DNA of 8,567 bases, taken from the NCBI GenBank assembly GCA_021791235.1, contig JAJYXA010000500.1, forward strand, positions 1 to 8,567, read 5' to 3'. Within the stretch, counting starts at the first letter, position 1. Each line of letters starts with the position of its first letter. Shown one piece after another: positions 1 through 7,238 of this stretch. Made by a program: the position numbers and the translations under genes. Below the pieces are notes generated by a model, which worked only from the letters and a program-made list of their open reading frames with translations, was not told where the DNA came from and did not search any database. This DNA is from Pseudomonadota bacterium. Its GTDB lineage: Bacteria > Pseudomonadota > Gammaproteobacteria > Burkholderiales > Thiobacillaceae.

Positions 1-1
1 T

Positions 2-544
2 TCGCACGTCGACATTCCGGTCGACACCCGCACCCTGGCCGATATCGCCATCGCCGACCTGGTGCCGTTCCGCCTGATGATCGAGGCGGGACTGGCGGCG
101 ATCATGCCGGCGCATGTGATCTATCCCGAAGTCGACGACAAGCCCGCCGGGTTTTCGCGCGTGTGGCTGAAAAAGCTGCTGCGCCAGGAGCTGGGATTCG
201 ACGGCGCGGTGTTCAGCGACGACCTGTGCATGGCGGGTGCCGCCGTGGCGGGTGGCGTGGTCGAGCGGGTGACGGCGGCCATCGAAGCCGGCTGCGACAT
301 GGCCCTGGTGTGCAACCGGTCCGACCTGGCCGACGAAGTCCTGGCCAACCTGAAAGTTGACTGGCCCGCTCCTTCGCGGGCGCGGCTGGCACGCATGCAC
401 GGCCACCCGCACCCGCCGACCCTGACCGCGCTGCGCGAATCGACGCGTTATACCAATGCGTTGCACCACATCGCGGGACTGGGACAGGATAGCGCGGACC
501 TCAACCTGCAGATCGACCCGACGGATTACTGTGCACGCTCATAA
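2..544 (+). CDS. nagZ: Beta-N-acetylhexosaminidase NagZ, C-terminal part (5' end outside window)
   Basis: NagZ is a cytoplasmic glycoside hydrolase family 3 enzyme. It removes N-acetylglucosamine from 1,6-anhydromuropeptides during cell-wall recycling. The frame is open from base 2, with no start in the window, and gives about 180 C-terminal residues. It begins with Ser-His followed by DIPVDTR, which matches the family loop (DSH...) that carries the catalytic His, here at bases 5-7. Next come DLVPFR, the family-typical IMPAHVIYP (around 103-130), ELGFDGAVFSDDL with the catalytic-nucleophile region (Asp codons at 218-223), and AGCDMALVCN. The family usually has SDDLSM; here it reads SDDLCM, a minor change. 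The end runs normally to TAA, and the next gene starts inside its last 14 bases, which suggests co-transcription. The identification is firm. An internal ATG at 62 is not the real start, because clear NagZ sequence continues upstream of it. Confidence 0.93.
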   Translation, partial: SHVDIPVDTRTLADIAIADLVPFRLMIEAGLAAIMPAHVIYPEVDDKPAGFSRVWLKKLLRQELGFDGAVFSDDLCMAGAAVAGGVVERVTAAIEAGCDMALVCNRSDLADEVLANLKVDWPAPSRARLARMHGHPHPPTLTALRESTRYTNALHHIAGLGQDSADLNLQIDPTDYCARS

Positions 545-1490
545 TCACGCCCCCAGTGCTCATGCACATGGCCACGGCGCACATCACGCCCACGCTCATA
601 CGGCCTATGAAGGGGGCAACGGCAAGCTGCTCGTCGCCCTGCTGCTGACGCTCTCGTTCGCCGGGGTCGAGGCGCTGGCCGGCTGGTGGTCGGGCTCGCT
701 CGCGCTGCTGTCCGACGCCGCGCACATGTTTACCGATTCCTCCGCGCTGGGACTGGCGGCCGCAGCCGCCTGGCTGGCACGCCGCCCGCCCAGCTTCCGT
801 CATTCCTACGGCCTGGTGCGTGCCGAAGTGCTGGCTGCGCTGTTCAACAGCCTGCTGATGCTGGTCCTGCTCGGCTACATCGTGCACGAGGCCATCGATC
901 GCTTCGGCACGCCCCACGCGATCGCCGGCAATACCGTCATCGGCGTCGCCGTCATCGGCCTCGGCATCAATCTGCTCGTCGCCTGGGTGCTGAGCCGCGG
1001 CGAACACACGCTGAACAGCCGCGCCGCGCTGCTGCACGTGCTGGGCGACGCCCTTGGCTCGGTGGCGGCAATCAGCGCGGGCATCGTCATCGTCACCACC
1101 GGCTGGACGCCGATCGACCCCCTGCTGTCTCTACTGGTGGCGGCGCTGATCCTGGTCTCGGCCCTGCGGCTGCTGCGCGAAGTGGTGCACGTGCTGATGG
1201 AAGGCGTGCCCGGCCATGTCCAGCTCGATGCCGTGGGCCAGGATCTGGCCACGCTCGATGGCGTGCTGCGCGTGCACGACCTGCACGTATGGACGCTGTC
1301 GTCCGGCAGCATCGCGCTGTCCGCCCATCTGGAAATCAATGACCTGGACGACTGGCCCAACATTCTCGCCGCCGCGCGCCAGCGCATGGACACGCGCCAC
1401 GGAATCGGCCACGTCACACTGCAACCCGAAGCCCTATCCGCGCAGCCGCTGGTGCGCCGTCCCTACCCCCCGCATTCCCCGCTTTCCTGA
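531..1490 (+). CDS. Cation diffusion facilitator family transporter (zinc-type, CzcD/ZitB-like)
   Basis: This is an inner-membrane metal/proton antiporter that exports divalent cations, most likely Zn(II), from the cytoplasm. With a GTG start at 531 it is 319 residues long, normal for the family. The start is chosen because it opens directly into the His-rich tail (ten His between residues 2 and 23, pattern HAHNH...HGHGAHHAHAH) typical of these transporters. The frame continues upstream to an ATG at 456, but that extension is an out-of-frame reading of nagZ. Six membrane helices are expected between about residues 33 and 205. The metal-site residues are visible: H65 and D69 in TM2 (SDAAHMFTD) and H169 and D173 in TM5 (HVLGD). 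This H-D/H-D set is usual for Zn-selective members. A C-terminal cytoplasmic domain follows at about 215-300. The start overlaps nagZ by 14 bases without a clear ribosome binding site, so translation may depend on nagZ. Substrate is inferred from the family and not proven. Confidence 0.92.
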   Translation: MHAHNHAPSAHAHGHGAHHAHAHTAYEGGNGKLLVALLLTLSFAGVEALAGWWSGSLALLSDAAHMFTDSSALGLAAAAAWLARRPPSFRHSYGLVRAEVLAALFNSLLMLVLLGYIVHEAIDRFGTPHAIAGNTVIGVAVIGLGINLLVAWVLSRGEHTLNSRAALLHVLGDALGSVAAISAGIVIVTTGWTPIDPLLSLLVAALILVSALRLLREVVHVLMEGVPGHVQLDAVGQDLATLDGVLRVHDLHVWTLSSGSIALSAHLEINDLDDWPNILAAARQRMDTRHGIGHVTLQPEALSAQPLVRRPYPPHSPLS

Positions 1491-1536
1491 CAGGACGGCC
1501 ATCCATTGATGACTGCAGGGCGGCTGTTCGCTGCGC

Positions 1537-1564
1537 TTGACACATTAATGAGAATCGTTATTAT
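1537..1564 (+). promoter_or_regulatory. Sigma-70-type promoter of the hemP-feoB operon
   Basis: A perfect -35 hexamer TTGACA (1537-1542) is followed after 16 bases by TATTAT (1559-1564), five of six matches to the -10 consensus. The expected transcription start is near 1571, giving a leader of about 23 bases to the hemP ATG. This stretch is AT-rich in an otherwise GC-rich window, as expected of a real control region. Spacing and strength are read from sequence; activity is inferred. Confidence 0.8.
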
Positions 1565-1568
1565 TCTC
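1544..1568. promoter_or_regulatory. Fur box overlapping the -10 region
   Basis: Bases 1547-1561 match the core of the Fur consensus (AATGATAATCATTAT) at 13 of 15 positions. Bases 1550-1568 form an inverted repeat GAGAAT-7-ATTCTC. The site covers the -10 hexamer, so Fe(II)-Fur binding should block RNA polymerase and open the operon only when iron is scarce. Its position immediately upstream of hemP, a classic Fur target, and a downstream feoAB supports the reading. I see no second copy elsewhere in the window. Confidence 0.85.
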
Positions 1569-1594
1569 CTTACATAAATTTAAGCGCGTTTTAC

Positions 1595-1813
1595 ATGAAG
1601 ACCATGCTCCTCGATCCCATGCACCCCGGCAGTCCCGCACTAGCGCCCGCCGCCACCCGACTTCAAGCCGGGGCCGGACAGCAGCCCCCTTCGCAGAAGG
1701 GCATTCCAGCCGAACTTTTGTTCCAGGGGAGCCAGGAAATCCTGATTAATCATCACGGTGAAATCTACCGGCTGCGCGTCACCCGAAACAGCAAGCTGAT
1801 TCTGACCAAGTAA
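1595..1813 (+). CDS. hemP: Hemin uptake protein HemP/HmuP family
   Basis: This is a small (72-residue) cytoplasmic protein of the HemP/HmuP family. Members are encoded with haem-uptake genes, and in some bacteria they act as activators of the haem receptor gene. The conserved core is residues 37-72: IPAELLFQG, then [15 protein letters not shown], ending in [10 protein letters not shown], all characteristic. The first 35 residues are Pro/Ala-rich and variable, as usual. ATG at 1595 is used, but ATG codons at 1604 and 1619 are possible alternatives; none has a clear Shine-Dalgarno sequence. It lies 23 bases behind the predicted transcription start of a Fur-box promoter and is the first gene of the operon. 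Oddly, no TonB-dependent haem receptor or haem ABC transporter is nearby. Family assignment is firm; its role here is open. Confidence 0.9.
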   Translation: MKTMLLDPMHPGSPALAPAATRLQAGAGQQPPSQKGIPAELLFQGSQEILINHHGEIYRLRVTRNSKLILTK

Positions 1814-1840
1814 TCCCGCTTTCAACCCGCCCGTCCCCTG

Positions 1841-1849
1841 GAAAGGAAA
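1841..1849 (+). promoter_or_regulatory. Ribosome binding site for the 68-residue protein
   Basis: The purine run GAAAGGAAA ends three bases before the ATG at 1853; its AAGG core lies about eight bases before it. It is the strongest such site in this part of the window and is the main reason to accept the short reading frame that follows. Confidence 0.6.
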
Positions 1850-1852
1850 GCC

Positions 1853-2059
1853 ATGCAACCCGCCTCGCTCCTGATTGCCGTCCTGGTCATGCTGCGCCAC
1901 CCCTGCGCGCGCAATCAGGCCACCGCATCGTTGCTGCTCGCGCGCGCAGCACAGCACGCCGCGCTCAGTCCCGCCGAGCGCGAAACCTGCCAATGCCTGC
2001 TCGACGAACTGGAACAAGAGGTGCGCCCCACCGCACATACGCAGCACGCAGCCCACTGA
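1853..2059 (+). CDS. Small protein of unknown function, 68 residues, between hemP and the barrel gene
   Basis: I do not recognise this protein. Support for a real gene is a good ribosome binding site, GC-rich third codon positions like its neighbours, and a position 39 bases after hemP in the same direction. The N-terminus (about residues 4-14, ASLLIAVLVML) is hydrophobic but short and lacks a basic start, so it could be an amphipathic or buried helix rather than a signal or membrane anchor. The rest looks helical (residues 22-57). It has three cysteines, C18, C46 and C48 (a CxC), and a tail with His at 62, 65 and 68. These could bind metal or haem, but this is only suggestive. An overlapping frame at 1875-2138 has no ribosome binding site and is rejected. 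Iron-regulated expression with hemP is inferred from the operon. Confidence 0.65.
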   Translation: MQPASLLIAVLVMLRHPCARNQATASLLLARAAQHAALSPAERETCQCLLDELEQEVRPTAHTQHAAH

Positions 2060-2134
2060 CCCCGCTTCTCAACCAGCCAGCCCGTTCCATGGAATCAGCC
2101 AGCCAAACTCTCTACCTGGAAAGAAACCTGATCC
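2060..2134 (+). other. 75-base intergenic gap with short palindrome and ribosome binding site
   Basis: This is the only sizeable gap inside the operon. It holds the perfect 10-base palindrome TTCCATGGAA (2085-2094), flanked by a short direct repeat (CAGCCAGC near 2074 and again near 2096). A GGAAAG sequence at 2118-2123 lies 11 bases before the next ATG. I see neither a terminator hairpin with a T-run nor a second convincing promoter, so read-through from hemP is likely. Confidence 0.4.
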
Positions 2135-3082
2135 ATGAAATCGATAAGCCTGCTTACAGCAATCCCCGCTGCACTCACCCTGGCAGCTGCGCTTCCCGCG
2201 GCCGCCGACGAAAACCTGTTCGGCTATGTGGCCGGCGCTGAAACCCTGCCCCAGGGCACGTCCGAAGCCTACGCCTGGCTCACCCGCCGCTGGGACAAGG
2301 GCCAGGGCGAATACACCGCCTATGACACCGAACTCGAATACGAATACGGCGTCACCTCGCGTTTCACCGCCTCGGCCGCGCTGCTCGGCCAGTCGATCGA
2401 CACCCGCGGTCTGGTGATCGACGCCTACCTGCCGGGCGCTGAATCCTATGGCATGAAGCCCTCCGGAATCGAGGTGAAGGGCAAATACAACTTCCTCTCG
2501 GCAGCCAAGGATCCGGTCGGGCTGTCGGCAATGTTCGAACTGCATCAGTCCTGGCTCGACCCGCATTCCGGCAAGGACAAGGACACCACCTCGTTCGACG
2601 TCAGCATGCAGTTGCAGAAATTCTTCCTCGACGACCAGCTCATCGCGGTCGCCAACGCCGGATTCGAAGGCACCTATGCCAAGCGTGCACCGCTCGACGC
2701 CGCGACGCAGGCGAGCGCCGACGCGGCGATGCAGGCACTGACCGGCGATCCGGGCGCGACCTTCGAATGGCCGACCAAACCGGAAATGGAGATCGAGTTC
2801 ACGCTCGGGGGTGGCCTGTCGTACCACTTCGCGCCGAACTGGAACGTCGGGATCGAAACGCAGTACCAGACTGAATTCGAAACCGAAGTCGGCCAAGAGC
2901 GCTGGAGCGTGTTCGCCGGCCCGACCCTGCACTACGGCGGCAAGCGGTGGTGGGCGACGCTGACCTGGTTCAACCAGCTGGCCGGCGGTCGCGAGCAATA
3001 CATCAACCAGGCTGACGACGACCTGCACCTGATCGAAAAAACCAAGCACGAGCTGCGCCTGAAGCTCGGCTACAACTTCTGA
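2135..3082 (+). CDS. Exported outer-membrane beta-barrel protein (DUF6662-like)
   Basis: A 315-residue protein with a clear Sec signal peptide: basic MK start, hydrophobic core to about residue 20, likely cut after AAA near 24/25. The mature part shows many alternating polar/aromatic strands, for example TELEYEYGV, KGKYNFL, FTLGGGLSYHF, NVGIETQYQTEFE and RWWATLTWF. It ends LRLKLGYNF, with a terminal Phe, the usual barrel-assembly signal. The ENLFGYVAGAETLPQG start resembles, from memory, uncharacterised proteins grouped as DUF6662; I could not check this. There is no TonB box or plug domain, so it is not a TonB-dependent receptor. About 12 strands would fit the length. It sits 75 bases after the small protein and 11 bases before the FMN-binding protein, so it may bring a substrate to that protein or hold it at the outer membrane; both are inferences. 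Confidence 0.8.
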   Translation: MKSISLLTAIPAALTLAAALPAAADENLFGYVAGAETLPQGTSEAYAWLTRRWDKGQGEYTAYDTELEYEYGVTSRFTASAALLGQSIDTRGLVIDAYLPGAESYGMKPSGIEVKGKYNFLSAAKDPVGLSAMFELHQSWLDPHSGKDKDTTSFDVSMQLQKFFLDDQLIAVANAGFEGTYAKRAPLDAATQASADAAMQALTGDPGATFEWPTKPEMEIEFTLGGGLSYHFAPNWNVGIETQYQTEFETEVGQERWSVFAGPTLHYGGKRWWATLTWFNQLAGGREQYINQADDDLHLIEKTKHELRLKLGYNF

Positions 3083-3093
3083 GGATCCCAGCC

Positions 3094-3635
3094 ATGTCCC
3101 ATTCTCCTGCCTGGTTGATCGTCCCCGCCCTGATGGCCCCGGCCGCCATGGTCAGCCCCGCCTATGCCGTGCAATACATGACGACCGAAGCCGCGCAGAA
3201 AGTCATGTTTCCCGACGCCAGCGCATTCGTTCCGCATCCGGTGCGCCTGACCGACGCGCAAAAAGGCGTGGTCGAAAAAGCCGCCAAGGTGCGGATGCAC
3301 TTCCCCGAGCAGCCCGTCTGGCAGGTCATGGCGGACGGCAAGCCGGCTGGCTGGTTCGTGCTCGACGAGGTATACGGCAAGCACGAGTTCATCACCTATG
3401 CGGTCGCGCTCGACGCCAGCGGCGCGGTGCGCGGGGTGGAAATCCTCGACTACCGCGAAACCCACGGCGGCGAGATCCGTAACCCGAAATGGCGCGCACA
3501 GTTCAATGGCGCGCGCCACGGCGCGGCGCTCAAGCTCGACGACGACATCCAGAACATCAGCGGCGCCACGCTCTCCTGCAAGCACATCGCCGAAGGCGTG
3601 CGCCGCGTCCTCGCGATTCATGCGGTTGCGCTGAA

Positions 3636-3639
<4 letters not shown>
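3094..3639 (+). CDS. Periplasmic FMN-binding domain protein (covalently flavinylated)
   Basis: This 181-residue exported protein has a single FMN_bind domain of the NqrC/RnfG type. The signal peptide (residues 1-25, ending SPAYA) lacks a charged n-region and twin arginines, so it is Sec-type. The flavinylation motif is complete, D151-IQN-I-S156-G-A-T159-L-S161, with T159 the expected FMN phosphoester residue. There is no membrane anchor, unlike NqrC and RnfG, so the protein should be soluble in the periplasm. Proteins of this type carry electrons outside the cytoplasm; no electron acceptor is evident from the sequence. The start at 3094 has GAGG at 3081-3084 overlapping the stop of the barrel gene. 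The stop overlaps the ATG of the apbE gene by four bases (ATGA), pairing substrate and modifying enzyme. The family call is firm; a ferric-reductase role is inferred from the adjoining feoAB genes. Confidence 0.9.
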
Positions 3640-4522
<883 letters not shown>

Positions 4523-4526
<4 letters not shown>

Positions 4527-5050
4527 GCAAGGCCGTCATCCGCCTCGGTCCACGCCACAAGAAATGGCTCTATGCCGGCTTCGCGCTGCTCTGGCTTAGC
4601 GGCGCCCTGTGGCTGGCGTTTCATTATTTCTTGCGAATGGAAGGCGAATTCGGCCCCGCAGCGCACCCGCTCGAAGCCTGGTGGCTGCGCCTGCACGGGC
4701 TGATGGCCATGCTGGCGCTCGCGCTGGCCGGCTCGCTCGCGCCCAATCACATCCGGCTCGCCTGGGACCGCCGCAGGAACCACCGCAGCGGCCTGCCGAT
4801 GCTCGCGCTCACCGTCTGGCTCGCCGGCACCGGCTACGCACTGTATTATTTCTCATCCGACGACAACGCCGCCTGGCTGCCGCTGCTGCACTGGATCGCC
4901 GGGCTCGCGCTGCCGCTCCTGCTCGGGCTGCACATCCGGCTGGGACGCCGCCGCGCGCTGCCCCGCGCCAATCAGCCGCAGCACCCGCAGCAGCGTCATG
5001 CCGTCGCCCCGTCGTACAATCCGCCAGCCCGCATAAAAGCCAGCTCATGA
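4523..5050 (+). CDS. Four-helix inner-membrane protein with conserved-looking His, possible cytochrome b-like electron carrier
   Basis: A 175-residue integral membrane protein. Four hydrophobic helices are seen: about 15-37, 53-73, 91-110 and 117-140. Histidines lie in or near them: H34 (TM1), H58 and H76 (start and end of TM2), H123 and H137 (TM4). The H123-H137 pair has 13 residues between, a spacing used for two haems stacked in one helix in b-type cytochromes, so a haem b role is plausible. PepSY-like or DUF4405-like proteins from flavin-transfer clusters are the closest comparison from memory; I cannot name the family firmly. The C-terminal tail (145-175) is polar, Pro/Gln/His-rich. The gene starts on an ATGA overlap with apbE and ends on an ATGA overlap with feoA. 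Electron transfer from quinol to the periplasmic FMN protein is an inference. Confidence 0.75.
5015..5020 (+). promoter_or_regulatory. Possible -10 element (TACAAT) upstream of feoA
   Basis: TACAAT stands 26 bases before the feoA ATG, inside the last codons of the preceding gene, followed by a locally AT-richer GCATAAAAGCC. No good -35 hexamer lies at 16-18 bases upstream (the window reads AGCGTC). It may be a weak internal promoter giving feoAB some independent expression, or chance. Confidence 0.25.
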
Positions 5051-5316
5051 CTCTCACCCTCGACCAGCTTCCCGACCGCCAGGCCTGTACCGTCACCCAG
5101 GTCGCGCCCCCCGCCAACGCGCCGGAATGGCACGAGTGGCTGGAGGAAATCGGCTTCCTCCCCGGCGAGCAGGTGATGGTGATGACGCGCGCCCTGCCGG
5201 GGGGCGACCCGCTGGTGGTGCGGGTGGGCTCTTCCACTTTCGCGCTGCGGCGCGTCGAGGCGGCCTGCGTGCAGGTGGCGACCGAGCACAGGGCAGCTCA
5301 CGGAGCAGCAGCATGA
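5047..5316 (+). CDS. feoA: Ferrous iron transport protein FeoA
   Basis: FeoA is a small cytoplasmic SH3-like protein that works with FeoB in Fe(II) uptake. This one has 89 residues, within the usual 75-90. The core is readable: EWLEEIGFLPGEQVMVMTR (30-48, helix-turn followed by the first strands), GGDPLVVRVGSSTFALRRVEA (52-72) and VQV. The RVGSSTFALRR segment is the family's typical end strand. The ATG at 5047 overlaps the preceding stop by four bases, and its own stop overlaps the feoB start by four bases (ATGA), so the pair is translationally coupled. The tail after residue 80 is Ala/His-rich and not conserved. Confidence 0.93.
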   Translation: MTLTLDQLPDRQACTVTQVAPPANAPEWHEWLEEIGFLPGEQVMVMTRALPGGDPLVVRVGSSTFALRRVEAACVQVATEHRAAHGAAA

Positions 5317-7199
5317 AGCAGGCCATCGTCCATGTGCATCGCGGCGGGCCGCTTCTCGCGCTGGTAGGCAACCCCAATTGCGGCAAGACCGCACTGTTCA
5401 ACCGCCTCACCGGCAGTCACCAGAAGGTCGCCAACTACGCCGGCGTGACGGTCGAGCGCAAAGAAGGCAAGCTCGTCACCCCTGCCGGCAAGAATTTGCG
5501 CGTGCTCGACCTGCCCGGCACCTACAGCCTGAATCCGCGCTCGCCCGACGAGAAGGTGACGTGCGACGTGCTCACCGGCCATGCCGAAGGCGAGAAGCGT
5601 CCCGATCTGGTGGTGTGCGTGGTCGACGCGACCAACCTGCGGCGCAATCTGCGGCTGGTACTGGCGGTCAAACGCCTGGGCCTGCCCTGCGTGGTGGCGC
5701 TCAACATGACCGATCTCGCCGCGCAGAGCGGCATCCGGGTCGACGGCGCCGCCTTGTCGGAGGCACTCGGCCTGCCCGTCGTCAACACCGTTGCGGTGAA
5801 TGCCGACGGTGCCGCCGCGCTGCTCACCCTGCTCGACCGGCCGGACACCTGGAAACGGACAGCGCCCATCGGCAATCGCGCGTCCGCTGCCGACACGATC
5901 GAAGCCGATCATGAGGTAGTGCGCCGGATCCTGCAGGGCATGGGCCTGGACAAGGCGATTCCGCACCTCGCCAGCGATCGCATCGACCGCGTAGTGCTGC
6001 ATCCGCTGGCCGGCCCGCCGCTGCTGGCGGTGGTCCTGTTCCTGGTTTTCCAGGCGGTGTTCGCCTGGGCCGCGACGCCGATGAGCTGGATCGAAACCGC
6101 CACCGAGTGGCTGGGCAACGGCGTCGCCGGCTTGTTGCCGAACGGCTGGCTGCAAAGCCTCGTGGTCGACGGCGTGATCGCCGGTGCCGGCGGCGTGGTC
6201 GTGTTCCTGCCGCAGATCATCATCCTGTTCTTCTTCATCCTGGTACTGGAGGAATCCGGCTACCTGCCCCGCGCGGCCTTCCTGCTCGACCGCCTGATGG
6301 GCGGCGTCGGCCTGTCCGGGCGCTCGTTCATCCCACTACTGTCGAGCTTCGCCTGCGCGATCCCCGGCATCATGGCCGCACGCACAATCACCAACACGCG
6401 CGACCGCCTGGTCACCATCATGATCGCCCCGATGATGACCTGCTCGGCGCGACTGCCGGTGTATGCGCTGCTTATCGGCGCCTTCATACCGCAGCGCAAG
6501 ATCTGGGGCGGGCTGGAGTTGCAGGGTCTGGTGCTGTTCTGCCTGTATGTAGCCGGCATCGTCGGTGCACTGATCGTCGCCTGGCTGCTCAAGCGTTTCA
6601 CCGCGCGCAACCTCATGCACCCGCTGATGATGGAACTGCCGATCTATCACTTGCCCCGCCTGCGCAACATCGCCATCGGCCTGTGGCAGCGGGTGATGAT
6701 CTTCATGAAGCGGGTCGGCGGCATCATTCTCGCGCTCACCGTCCTGCTGTGGTTTCTCGCCAGCTTTCCCGCACCGCCCGTGGGCGCGACCGGCGCACCG
6801 ATCGAGTATAGCTTCGCCGGCATGCTGGGACGCGCGCTCGCCGTCGTCTTCGAGCCCATCGGCTTCAACTGGCAAATCAGCATCTCGCTGGTACCCGGCC
6901 TGGCCGCACGCGAAGTCGTAGTGAGCGCGCTCGGCACCGTCTATGCACTGTCGGCCACCGGCAACGACACCGCAGGCGCCCTCAGCCCGCTCATCGCCCA
7001 TAGCTGGAGCCTGGCCACCGGCTTGGCGCTGCTGGCCTGGTTCGTCTTCGCGCCGCAGTGCTTGGCCACGCTCGCCACCGTCAAGCGCGAAACCGGCGGC
7101 TGGACCATGCCGCTGATCATGGCCGGATACCTGTTCGCACTGGCCTATCTGGCCTCGTTCATCACCTACCGGCTGGCGGTCGCGGCAGGCTGGGGCTAA
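5313..7199 (+). CDS. feoB: Ferrous iron transporter FeoB
   Basis: FeoB is the inner-membrane Fe(II) importer with an N-terminal G domain. The ATG at 5313 (ATGA overlap with feoA) gives 628 residues. That is shorter than E. coli FeoB (773) but within the range of the family. G motifs: G1 GNPNCGKT (19-26), G2 T46 in GVTVE, G3 DLPG (66-69), G4 NMTD (131-134). A helical spacer domain follows to about 225, and membrane helices start near 229. The first gate motif is around PLLSSFACAIPG with C348; a second cysteine, C377, lies in MMTCSARLPVY. LAAREVVVSALG (from 530) is the second conserved block. No FeoC-like or Cys-rich C-terminal extension is present. The open frame reaching back to 5127 is a shadow of feoA. 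FeoB closes the operon; no clear terminator follows. Confidence 0.96.
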   Translation: MKQAIVHVHRGGPLLALVGNPNCGKTALFNRLTGSHQKVANYAGVTVERKEGKLVTPAGKNLRVLDLPGTYSLNPRSPDEKVTCDVLTGHAEGEKRPDLVVCVVDATNLRRNLRLVLAVKRLGLPCVVALNMTDLAAQSGIRVDGAALSEALGLPVVNTVAVNADGAAALLTLLDRPDTWKRTAPIGNRASAADTIEADHEVVRRILQGMGLDKAIPHLASDRIDRVVLHPLAGPPLLAVVLFLVFQAVFAWAATPMSWIETATEWLGNGVAGLLPNGWLQSLVVDGVIAGAGGVVVFLPQIIILFFFILVLEESGYLPRAAFLLDRLMGGVGLSGRSFIPLLSSFACAIPGIMAARTITNTRDRLVTIMIAPMMTCSARLPVYALLIGAFIPQRKIWGGLELQGLVLFCLYVAGIVGALIVAWLLKRFTARNLMHPLMMELPIYHLPRLRNIAIGLWQRVMIFMKRVGGIILALTVLLWFLASFPAPPVGATGAPIEYSFAGMLGRALAVVFEPIGFNWQISISLVPGLAAREVVVSALGTVYALSATGNDTAGALSPLIAHSWSLATGLALLAWFVFAPQCLATLATVKRETGGWTMPLIMAGYLFALAYLASFITYRLAVAAGWG

Positions 7200-7206
7200 A
7201 CGCCGT

Positions 7207-7233
7207 TACAATCATCGCCCCTCACCCGGGGCG
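7207..7233 (+). promoter_or_regulatory. Intergenic region after feoB: TACAAT element and 6-base stem hairpin covering the next gene's ribosome binding site
   Basis: The 39-base gap holds TACAAT (7207-7212), without a good -35. It also holds an inverted repeat CGCCCC (7216-7221) / GGGGCG (7228-7233) with a six-base loop. The right arm contains the GGGG that would serve as ribosome binding site for the ATG at 7239. Only a CTTTC follows the stem, so as an intrinsic terminator it would be weak. Confidence 0.35.
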
Positions 7234-7238
7234 CTTTC

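Noticed and set aside
1491..1530. Possible terminator after the zinc exporter
   Set aside because: Only a weak imperfect repeat (GGACGGCCATCC) is present, with no T-run.
2085..2094. TTCCATGGAA palindrome as an operator
   Set aside because: It is ten bases long, single-copy and not at a visible promoter; kept only as a note in the gap entry.
1875..2138. Alternative small protein of 87 residues overlapping the 68-residue one
   Set aside because: It has no ribosome binding site, a Pro/Ser/Arg-rich composition typical of a shifted frame, and runs across the intergenic gap.
2069..3049. Long open frame on the minus strand (326 codons) opposite the barrel gene
   Set aside because: It mirrors a gene with signal peptide, barrel strands and ribosome binding site on the + strand. 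Long antisense frames are expected at this GC content, and its sequence shows no recognisable domain.
5127..5312. N-terminal extension of feoB (62 residues)
   Set aside because: The extension is feoA in another frame; FeoB begins at 5313, eleven residues before the strand leading to the G1 motif.
5298..6155. Minus-strand open frame of 285 codons opposite feoB
   Set aside because: It lies antisense to the clearly conserved G domain of FeoB, has no identifiable motif or ribosome binding site, and is a GC-rich shadow.
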